From Dehalococcoidia bacterium (lineage in GTDB: Bacteria > Chloroflexota > Dehalococcoidia > GIF9 > AB-539-J10), in assembly GCA_030627025.1 (NCBI GenBank), contig DAOUSX010000011.1, forward strand, positions 1-11,884: a stretch of DNA of 11,884 bases. The letters are read 5' to 3'. The position numbers were made by a program, and so were the translations under genes. The notes beneath the pieces are model-generated. The model made no database searches. It saw only the letters and a program-made list of their open reading frames with translations, and was not told the origin of the DNA. Within the stretch, counting starts at the first letter, position 1, and each line of letters starts with the position of its first letter. Positions 5,378-11,884 of the stretch are shown piece by piece.

Positions 5378-7042
5378 ATGAATAGGCATGAGCAAAGCAA
5401 AGGGAGAGGGATGGAGGCTGATTCAGTCACGGGACAACGGTTAAAAGAAATGTTCAACGCAGGAACCGCCTGGTTGGAAAAATGTGTGCCCGAAATTAAC
5501 GCTATAAATGTCTTCCCTATTCCCGACGGGGATACTGGGAGTAATATGTTGCTCACCATGCATTCTGCCATGGAAGAGGCACATCGAAGCCAAGATGGCA
5601 ATGCTTCATCAGTAGCCCAAACTATTGCCCATGGCGCTCTGATGGGGGCTCGTGGCAATTCAGGTGTGATATTGTCCCAATTCTGGAAAGGCTTTGTCAA
5701 AGGATTGAATGGCAACAAGTCCCTTACCAGCGAATCTTTAGCAAAAGCACTATTGGAGGCATCGCAAGCTGCCTACGAAGGACTTGTCAATCCAGTGGAA
5801 GGCACCATGTTAACAGTGCTCCGTGATTCAGCACATGCCGCTGACGCTGCTGCAAAAAGCAATTCTAAAAATGTAATCAAAACGTTGACTATCGCTGTGG
5901 AGGCAGCTAAAGAATCAGTAGCTAACACGCCTAACTTATTGCCTGTATTATACGAAGCAGGAGTAGTGGATGCCGGTGGGCAAGGTTTGTATGTTCTCCT
6001 GGAGGGCGCACTATACTACCTCAGGGGGGAAAACGACACTTTAAAACACGGCAAGCCACGTCTGATTCCTACGAGCTCGCCATTAGCCCCAGGGATAACT
6101 CAAATGCCCGCTGAGGTGGAGGTGCCTTACGGTTATTGCATGAATTTCCTATTAGAAGGGCAAGACCTCAACTTGAAAAAAATCAGGGAAAACTTGAAAA
6201 AGAAGGGACAGTCTCTAGTAATCACCGGTAATGGCTCCAAGCTCAGGGTTCACATCCATAGCTTCAAACCGGGCGAAATTATAGATTACGCCACAAAGCA
6301 AGGCGTATTGCACAAGATAAAAATTGATAACATGGACGACCAATACGCTGCATTCATTAAAATGCAAAGAAAGAATTTGCCCGCTGTCGATACCGCTATA
6401 GTAGCAATTGCCTCAGGTGAAGGCCTTTTCAAACTATTCAGAAGCCTGGGAACCACCATTATTGTCCCCGGCGGTCAAACTATGAATCCAAGCGTCCGTG
6501 AGCTAGTTGAGGCAGTGGATTCAGCGCCCTCAAATAAGGTTATATTGCTGCCCAATAATAAAAACATTGTCGTTGCTGCCTCCCAGGTTCAATCCTTGAC
6601 CTCAAAGAATGTTAAGGTAGTACCCACGAAAACCATACCTCAAGGCATTAGTGCTCTCCTCTCCTTCAACTATGATATGGGCCTGGAGGACAATGTTTCT
6701 GCCATGGAAGAAGCATTGAACAGGGTGAAATCCATAGAAATCACCAAATCGGTTCGCAAAAGTCAAATCAATGGTATGAACATAAAGAAAGGGGAATTTA
6801 TTGCTGTTTTAGATGACAAAGAGTTGATAGCCAATGGCAAAAAAGTTAAAGACGTCGTTACCAATGCTCTTGAGAAAGCAGAGGTCAAAAATGCTGAATT
6901 GGTGAGTATTTACTACGGTGCTGAAACTAAACCCGCTGAAGCCCAGAAAATAGCTGATGAAATCCAAAACGAATTTTCAGTTGAAGTTGAAACGATTCAA
7001 GGTGACCAACCCTACTACAACTATATAATTTCGCTGGAATAA
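5378..7042 (+). CDS. fakA: Fatty acid kinase subunit FakA (DAK2-domain protein, YloV family)
   Basis: FakA is the ATP-dependent kinase that phosphorylates fatty acids held by a FakB/DegV protein, giving acyl-phosphate for phospholipid synthesis. The N-terminal DAK2 nucleotide-binding domain covers about 15-215, with 'NVFPIPDGDTGSNM' (D50, D52: metal/ATP site), 'GARGNSG' at 90-96 and 'VVDAGGQG' at 196-203. The middle domain carries C254 ('YGYCMNF') and H292-x-H294 ('VHIHS'), matching the zinc ligands described for the FakA middle domain. A C-terminal domain follows to 554, so the family's three-part layout is complete. Two starts compete. ATG 5378 has GAGGTG four bases upstream. ATG 5411 has GGGAG four bases upstream and puts PDGDTG at the position I remember in Bacillus YloV. 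The true protein may therefore be 543 residues. It is the first gene of the rightward operon, followed directly by its likely partner. Confidence 0.93.
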   Translation: MNRHEQSKGRGMEADSVTGQRLKEMFNAGTAWLEKCVPEINAINVFPIPDGDTGSNMLLTMHSAMEEAHRSQDGNASSVAQTIAHGALMGARGNSGVILSQFWKGFVKGLNGNKSLTSESLAKALLEASQAAYEGLVNPVEGTMLTVLRDSAHAADAAAKSNSKNVIKTLTIAVEAAKESVANTPNLLPVLYEAGVVDAGGQGLYVLLEGALYYLRGENDTLKHGKPRLIPTSSPLAPGITQMPAEVEVPYGYCMNFLLEGQDLNLKKIRENLKKKGQSLVITGNGSKLRVHIHSFKPGEIIDYATKQGVLHKIKIDNMDDQYAAFIKMQRKNLPAVDTAIVAIASGEGLFKLFRSLGTTIIVPGGQTMNPSVRELVEAVDSAPSNKVILLPNNKNIVVAASQVQSLTSKNVKVVPTKTIPQGISALLSFNYDMGLEDNVSAMEEALNRVKSIEITKSVRKSQINGMNIKKGEFIAVLDDKELIANGKKVKDVVTNALEKAEVKNAELVSIYYGAETKPAEAQKIADEIQNEFSVEVETIQGDQPYYNYIISLE

Positions 7043-7060
7043 GAATTCTCAACTTATGTC

Positions 7061-7897
7061 ATGGTTAGAATTGTAACTGATAGCTGCTCCGATATTACTC
7101 CGAAGATGGCCGAGCAATTTGGGCTCACTGTGATCCCCCTAAATGTGCACTTTGGGGAGAAAGTTTACCGCGATAATATTGACCTGAACACAGAAGGCTT
7201 CTATCAAAAGCTAACAAGAAGCAAGATTCTCCCTACTACTTCAATCCCGAGCCCCGCGGTGTTTACCGATACACTAAACAAATTAGCTAAGGAAACAAAA
7301 GAAATATTGGTCATCACGCTTTCACGGAAATTTAGCCCTGTTTATGACGTCGTCTCAAGAAGCAAAGAGGTCCTTAAATCAAAATGCAATATTGAAGTTG
7401 TTGATTCTCAGGTAGGAATAGGGGGGCAGCTAATTCTAGCCGTTTCAGCAGCTCTCATGGCTACAGCTGAAGCCACGTTAGAGGAAATTGCTACTTGGGT
7501 AACAAATGCAATTCCCAGGACGCATGTGCTGATGACCTTCGACACTCTAGAATATCTAAGAAAGGGAGGGCGCATTGGTAAAGCACAAGCTTTCCTAGGT
7601 GATTTACTCAAAGTTAATCCTATTCTGGGAATAAAGAAAGGAGAGGCTTTCCCCATCACGCGAGTGCGTAGTCGAGCACGTGCTGTAGACTTCCTGGTGA
7701 ATTTCGTCAAAAACTTTAAAAAAATAGATGCTCTGGTCATCGAAGATGGTGCTACCACCAACGAGCTAGGAAAATTGGCTCAGCGCCTCCAAGGATTAGT
7801 GCCTGATGAGCATTTCTATCGCTCCAAGGTAAGCCCGGTAGTGGGCACACATGTTGGTCCCCACGTCTTAAGTGTCTCTGTCCTGGAAGGAGAATAG
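7061..7897 (+). CDS. DegV/FakB-family fatty-acid-binding protein
   Basis: DegV-fold proteins bind a single fatty acid in a buried tunnel and present its carboxyl group to FakA. This 278-residue protein has full family length. Visible motifs are 'VTDSCSD' at 5-11, 'TTSIPSP' at 59-65 (the TSqPs carboxylate-binding segment), 'SRKFSPVYD' around 88-96 (S92 aligns with the FakB carboxylate-binding serine), 'LEYLRKGGRIGKA' at 163-175 (R171) and 'GTHVGPH' at 262-268 (H264). These match the fatty-acid and FakA-contact positions known from staphylococcal FakB. The glycine of the usual GTHxGPG is H268 here. The start ATG 7061 lies 18 bases after fakA with little sign of a ribosome binding site, so translation probably depends on that of fakA. 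Which FakB subtype (saturated or unsaturated chain) cannot be told from sequence. Confidence 0.93.
   Translation: MVRIVTDSCSDITPKMAEQFGLTVIPLNVHFGEKVYRDNIDLNTEGFYQKLTRSKILPTTSIPSPAVFTDTLNKLAKETKEILVITLSRKFSPVYDVVSRSKEVLKSKCNIEVVDSQVGIGGQLILAVSAALMATAEATLEEIATWVTNAIPRTHVLMTFDTLEYLRKGGRIGKAQAFLGDLLKVNPILGIKKGEAFPITRVRSRARAVDFLVNFVKNFKKIDALVIEDGATTNELGKLAQRLQGLVPDEHFYRSKVSPVVGTHVGPHVLSVSVLEGE
7886..7892 (+). promoter_or_regulatory. Strong ribosome binding site deciding the recG TTG start
   Basis: GAAGGAG at 7886-7892, inside the last codons of degV, ends eight bases before TTG 7901. This supports TTG as the recG start. It would also let ribosomes finishing degV re-initiate on recG. Confidence 0.75.
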
Positions 7898-7900
7898 AGT

Positions 7901-10423
7901 TTGGGACAGCTTCCCAAAGAGACAAGTATCAATTCACTCCGAAGAGTCCTGGAATTAGAATGTAAGAAGGGATATTCCAATAAAGCGGTAATTGGAGGAT
8001 TGGACAAGTTCCTCCGAAAGCAAGAAGGCAAAATCATACAGGACGTAAACGACCGGGAACTCTTAACGAGCTTTAATAACTTGGGGTTGGCTAAATCCAA
8101 CTACAGTTCCTGGGATGTAAAGAAACGCAAACAGTGGATAGCAACTATCCTGGAATGGATAGACGAGGTAGAACAAGGAAGGGAGAGAAAGAAGTCAAGC
8201 ACACTGGCAGCGGATACACTCCCCGCAGTCGATAAGACACGTCAAATGGAAAGGGTATCTTACGGACTAGATTCATCAATAACCTCAATCAGAGGTATCA
8301 CAACTAACACGGCCACCAGGTTTGCCAAGCTCGGTGTGAGAACCATATATGATTTGCTTTACTTCCTTCCTCGCCGTTACATCGATTATAGCCAGAGAAA
8401 ACCCATTGCTGAACTCGAGGAGGGTAAAGAGCAAACCATCATAGCTACAATATGGCAATCAAAAGTGGTCACCTTAGGTAGTCGACAGGGCACAGAGGCA
8501 ATTGTCGGCGATGAGACGGGTAATATCCGAATAGTGTGGTTTAATCAACCATATCTGGCAAAGAATTTTCGTACCAATGCCAGGATAGCAATTAGCGGAA
8601 TAATTAGCTCATTTAAAGGACGAAGGGTTTTTGAGTCTCCAGAATGGGAACTCATCCAAACCAGGGAACTAATACATACCGCTCGATTGGTTCCCATTTA
8701 CCCGTTAACTTCCGGTTTATACACCCGCCGGGTAAGGAAATGGACGAAGGAGGCTGTAGATAGCTGGGCATGGCAGCTCGTTGAGTTCCTGCCCTCAGAA
8801 ATAAAGAAACGATACCAACTTCTAGATTTGCCACAAGCAATTATCCAGGCTCATTACCCTGACAATCACCGAATAGCGGAGGAAGCAAGAAAACGTTTAG
8901 CCTTCGATGAATTGTTTCTACTTCAATTGGGTTTGCTGGCGAGAAAGCAAAATTGGCAGGAGGGTCAGCCGGGCAACGCTTTCAATATCAATCGAGAGCT
9001 GCTCCAAAGATTCCTAAGTTATTTACCGTTTACTTTGACTCGCGCCCAACAACGAGTGCTCAACGAGGTCTTGCTTGACCTAGAACAGCCAAAAGCTATG
9101 TCGCGACTTCTCCAAGGAGAAGTAGGCAGTGGCAAAACTATAATTGCTACCCTGGCATTACTAATTGCCTGTGATAATGGATACCAAGGGGCACTGATGG
9201 CCCCCACCGAAGTCCTCGCTGAGCAACATTTCGATAATATTTGCAACTATTTAGCCAAAGCTAGCTCAGAATCCTCCTCGCTATTGCCAGCACCCCGAAA
9301 CAATCTTCACTGCTATGCTGGTATTCTCTCGCAACCGATAACCGTTGCTTTGCTCATTGGCAGCATTAGCGAGAGTGAAAAGGAAAATCTGCATAATAAG
9401 ATCAGGCAAGGCGAGATTGATATTGTTATTGGAACTCATGCTATCATTCAGGAAGAGGTGGAATTCAACAAGTTAGGGCTGGCGGTGATAGATGAGCAGC
9501 ATCGCTTCGGCGTTCTGCAGCGGTCAGCATTGCGTCAAAAAGGATTCAATCCACACATGCTGGTTATGACCGCTACCCCCATCCCGAGAACCATGGCATT
9601 GACTATTTATGGAGACCTTGACCTTTCCATTATCGACGAACTGCCACCGGGACGAAGGCTTGCTGAAGCAAAATGGCTTGACCCAGAAGGCAGAGAAAAG
9701 GCTTATTCCTTCATCTACCACCAGATAAATAAAGGAAAACAGGCTTTTATCATCTACCCCTTGATCGAAGAATCGGAAGTAGTAGAAGCAAGAGCGGCGA
9801 CCACTGAATATCAGCGATTAAGCAAGGAAGTTTTCCCCGACTTAAAACTAGGGCTGCTGCATGGGCGGATGCCCGCTGCTGACAAAGAGCAGGTGATGCG
9901 CCGTTTTCGCAATGGAGAATTTGACATCTTAGTGTCAACATCAGTAGTTGAAGTTGGCATTGATGTGCCCAATGCCAATGTCATATTAATAGAAGGTGCC
10001 GACCGCTTCGGATTATCCCAGCTTCACCAATTTAGAGGGAGGGTGGGGCGAGATAAAGAGCAAGGTTACTGCTTACTCATCTCCGATAAGCTTTCCCGTG
10101 AAGTGGAATCCCGCCCCGAAACAGGAAAGAAAACCGAAGATGAGTGGAAACACCGCCTTGAGCTACTAGAGGAAATTCAAGATGGCTTCAAACTAGCCGA
10201 GGAAGACTTAAAGCTGCGAGGGCCTGGGGAGTTCTTTGGCACTCAGCAAAGTGGCTTGCCCGAGCTTAAAGTAGCTAGTATAACAAACGTGCAACTTTTA
10301 GAGACAGCACGACGAGAGGCAACCACCTTCTTCCGAAATAATCCGGATGCAGCGAAAGACAGAACCTCTCCTCTTGGGGAAAAACTAACGAGAATATGGC
10401 AAGGGCATATTGAATGGAGTTAA
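7901..10423 (+). CDS. recG: ATP-dependent DNA helicase RecG
   Basis: RecG is a monomeric superfamily-2 translocase that remodels stalled replication forks and recombination intermediates. The order is an N-terminal extension (about 1-120), a wedge/OB region (about 120-350) with 'FLPRRYIDYS', then two helicase domains. Walker A GEVGSGKT is at 406-413, 'MAPTEVLAEQHF' follows near 435, the Walker B box DEQH is at 531-534, 'TATPIPRTMAL' is motif III at 557-567, and the motif VI arginine finger QFRGRVGR is at 710-717. The C-terminal 'GPGEFFGTQQSG' is the RecG hallmark. At 840 residues it exceeds the ~690 of Escherichia coli or Bacillus. The extra N-terminus ('LRRVLELECKKGYSNKAVIGGLDKFL') is of a kind I associate with Chloroflexota. 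The start is TTG, chosen for the strong upstream ribosome binding site; the gap to degV is three bases. All helicase motifs are intact. Confidence 0.97.
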   Translation: MGQLPKETSINSLRRVLELECKKGYSNKAVIGGLDKFLRKQEGKIIQDVNDRELLTSFNNLGLAKSNYSSWDVKKRKQWIATILEWIDEVEQGRERKKSSTLAADTLPAVDKTRQMERVSYGLDSSITSIRGITTNTATRFAKLGVRTIYDLLYFLPRRYIDYSQRKPIAELEEGKEQTIIATIWQSKVVTLGSRQGTEAIVGDETGNIRIVWFNQPYLAKNFRTNARIAISGIISSFKGRRVFESPEWELIQTRELIHTARLVPIYPLTSGLYTRRVRKWTKEAVDSWAWQLVEFLPSEIKKRYQLLDLPQAIIQAHYPDNHRIAEEARKRLAFDELFLLQLGLLARKQNWQEGQPGNAFNINRELLQRFLSYLPFTLTRAQQRVLNEVLLDLEQPKAMSRLLQGEVGSGKTIIATLALLIACDNGYQGALMAPTEVLAEQHFDNICNYLAKASSESSSLLPAPRNNLHCYAGILSQPITVALLIGSISESEKENLHNKIRQGEIDIVIGTHAIIQEEVEFNKLGLAVIDEQHRFGVLQRSALRQKGFNPHMLVMTATPIPRTMALTIYGDLDLSIIDELPPGRRLAEAKWLDPEGREKAYSFIYHQINKGKQAFIIYPLIEESEVVEARAATTEYQRLSKEVFPDLKLGLLHGRMPAADKEQVMRRFRNGEFDILVSTSVVEVGIDVPNANVILIEGADRFGLSQLHQFRGRVGRDKEQGYCLLISDKLSREVESRPETGKKTEDEWKHRLELLEEIQDGFKLAEEDLKLRGPGEFFGTQQSGLPELKVASITNVQLLETARREATTFFRNNPDAAKDRTSPLGEKLTRIWQGHIEWS
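10416..10419 (+). promoter_or_regulatory. argS ribosome binding site within the recG 3' end
   Basis: GGAG at 10416-10419 lies six bases before ATG 10426 and overlaps the final recG codons. It supports the chosen argS start and coupling of the two genes. Confidence 0.65.
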
Positions 10424-10425
10424 TA

Positions 10426-11884
10426 ATGGTTAAACAAAAGATAGCCGATTGTCTACAACAAGCGGTAGCTAAAACTCAACAGGAAGGTAGTCTTGCTCCC
10501 GGAGCGCTGCCAGAGATAATTATAGAGCATCCCCAAAATCCTTCTCACGGAGATTTTGCTTCAAGCCTCCCGTTAAAGCTAGCTCGGACAACCAGGATGC
10601 CTCCTTTAGCTGTCGCTGAGAAAATAGTGGAGAAAATATCGCTGCCCCCCGAAATTGACCACACCACCATAGCCCCACCAGGATTCATTAACTTTACCTT
10701 GCGGAATGAATGGCTCACCGAACAGGTAGAGACTATATTGGCTGCCGGCGACTTATACGGAAATCTTACTTTGGGCAAAGGTAAAAACATTCAAATCGAG
10801 TTTGTCAGTGTCAATCCCACAGGACCTCTTCATGTGGGTCATGGACGTGGCGCTGTTCTGGGCAGCACCTTAGCCGATGTCCTCTCTACCACTGGCTATC
10901 GGGTAGAAAGGGAATATTACTTAAACGATACAGGCAACCAAATAGAGCTATTCGGGCATTCGCTCTATGTTCGTTATCTGCAGAACTTTGGTAAAGAGGC
11001 TGATATGCCCCCCGATGGCTATCATGGTAATTATGTGATTGACCTGGCAAAGGAAATCGCCGAAGAACATGGAGATAAGTTTCTCAATGTACCCCAAAAA
11101 GAAGCGATCGAGGCAATCACTGAACTCGGGCTTAACAAGATAATAAACAGCGTTAAAGAAGACCTTCTTCTATTAAACGTTGAGTTCGATAAGTGGTTTA
11201 GCGAAAAAAGCCTCTACAAGGGTGAGCAATACAACAAAGTCATGGCACTACTGGAAAGTGGAAACTACGTGACTAAGAAGGAAAATGCCGTTTGGTTTGC
11301 ATCAAGCCTGCTAGGGGAGGATAAAGACAATGTGTTAGTCCGAAGTGATGGCTCACCCACTTATTTCGCCTCCGATATCGCTTATCATTACAACAAGTTC
11401 ATAGAGCGGAAATTTGACACCGTGATTGACATCTGGGGAGCCGACCACCAGGGACATGTTCCCCGGATGAAAGCAGTAATGAAAGCCTTGGGGCAAGACC
11501 CGGAACAACTCAAGGTGATAATATGTCAACTGGTTACCCTTCACCGCGGAAAAGAAACACTTAAGGTATCCAAGCGCAGTGGTGACATCATCACCCTGCG
11601 TGAGGTAATAGATGAGGTAGGAGCAGATGCTTGCCGTTTCTCTTTCCTATCCTACTCCGCTGAAAGCCAGATGGATTTCGACCTGGAGTTAGTCAAAAAA
11701 CAGTCAGCAGATAATCCTGTTTATTATGTCCAGTATGCTCATGCTCGAATTGCCAGCATCCTCCGCTTAGCCCAACAGCGGCAAATAGATTACAGTCAAG
11801 GCGATGTGTCCCTGCTTTCCACTGAGCCAGAGTTAACCTTGATTCGCCATTTAATAATGCTCCCCGAGGTGATAGAAAGGGTAG
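10426..11884 (+). CDS. argS: Arginyl-tRNA synthetase, N-terminal 486 codons (3' end outside window)
   Basis: This class I synthetase charges tRNA-Arg with arginine. The frame is open from ATG 10426, two bases after the recG stop, to the end of the window without a stop. Residues 1-110 form the ArgRS-specific N-terminal tRNA-binding domain ('NPSHGDFASSLPLKLA'). The catalytic core carries 'FVSVNPTGPLHVGHGRGA' at 126-143 with the HIGH signature as HVGH (136-139), 'EYYLNDTGNQIELFG' at 163-177, and 'IDIWGADHQGHVPRMKA' at 334-350. The second class I signature appears as KVSKR at 380-384, a variant of KMSKS; ArgRS enzymes often deviate here. 'NPVYYVQYAHARI' near 430-442 begins the DALR anticodon-binding domain, whose end is missing. 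Typical length is about 550-580 residues, so some 70-90 residues lie beyond the edge. Confidence 0.96.
   Translation, partial: MVKQKIADCLQQAVAKTQQEGSLAPGALPEIIIEHPQNPSHGDFASSLPLKLARTTRMPPLAVAEKIVEKISLPPEIDHTTIAPPGFINFTLRNEWLTEQVETILAAGDLYGNLTLGKGKNIQIEFVSVNPTGPLHVGHGRGAVLGSTLADVLSTTGYRVEREYYLNDTGNQIELFGHSLYVRYLQNFGKEADMPPDGYHGNYVIDLAKEIAEEHGDKFLNVPQKEAIEAITELGLNKIINSVKEDLLLLNVEFDKWFSEKSLYKGEQYNKVMALLESGNYVTKKENAVWFASSLLGEDKDNVLVRSDGSPTYFASDIAYHYNKFIERKFDTVIDIWGADHQGHVPRMKAVMKALGQDPEQLKVIICQLVTLHRGKETLKVSKRSGDIITLREVIDEVGADACRFSFLSYSAESQMDFDLELVKKQSADNPVYYVQYAHARIASILRLAQQRQIDYSQGDVSLLSTEPELTLIRHLIMLPEVIERV

Noticed and set aside
5329..5718. 129-codon open frame on the - strand opposite fakA
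   Set aside because: It is antisense to the conserved FakA kinase domain and shows no family features.
7408..8100. Two - strand open frames opposite degV and the recG start
   Set aside because: Both are antisense to well-supported genes and lack motifs or ribosome binding sites.
1..11884. CRISPR arrays, tRNA or rRNA genes, insertion sequences, prophage attachment sites
   Set aside because: I saw no regularly spaced repeats, no cloverleaf or rRNA sequence, no transposase or integrase gene and no long terminal repeats.

Overview
The window looks like a chromosomal segment of a free-living bacterium. The best fit is a member of Chloroflexota, class Dehalococcoidia or a close relative. This rests on the gene set, on a RecG with a roughly 120-150 residue N-terminal extension that I associate with that group, and on a general resemblance of the proteins. 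No single marker proves it, and I put the phylum at about 0.6. Coding is dense: the longest gene-free stretches are 445-549 (105 bases) and 5253-5377 (125 bases). I see no rRNA, tRNA, CRISPR array, insertion sequence or clear intrinsic terminator.

Region 1 (1-444) is the 3' end of argH, which encodes argininosuccinate lyase. Region 2 (550-4395) is a compact three-gene cassette on the + strand. Its first gene is an unrecognised 488-residue protein whose C-terminal part resembles a restriction-endonuclease fold with a degenerate active site. Next is a DNA methyltransferase (DPFAGCGTT and TSPPY motifs). Last is a PD-(D/E)XK endonuclease resembling the XcyI family. The first two genes overlap by four bases (ATGA) and the last two by 14, so the three are probably translated together as a restriction-modification operon with an extra component.

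Region 3 (4408-5252) holds rpe (ribulose-phosphate 3-epimerase, +) and rpmB (ribosomal protein L28, -). Their stop codons interlock tail to tail.

Region 4 (5253-5377) is a divergent regulatory region. A consensus sigma-70-type promoter (TTGACA, 16 bp, TATAAT) drives the rightward genes. A weaker promoter for rpmB appears to use the same -35 bases on the opposite strand. A 13-bp dyad, ATCGCA-T-TGCGAT, sits at the predicted rightward start site.

Region 5 (5378-11884) is a tight + strand operon. It contains fakA/yloV (DAK2-domain fatty acid kinase), a DegV/FakB fatty-acid-binding protein, recG (branch-migration helicase) and argS (arginyl-tRNA synthetase, cut by the window end). Spacings are 18, 3 and 2 bases. 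FakA and FakB together phosphorylate exogenous or recycled fatty acids, while recG and argS are housekeeping genes. The order rpe-rpmB-fakA-...-recG recalls the rpe/rpmB/yloV/recG neighbourhood of Bacillus, so this backbone looks ancient. The restriction cassette between argH and rpe is the accessory part.
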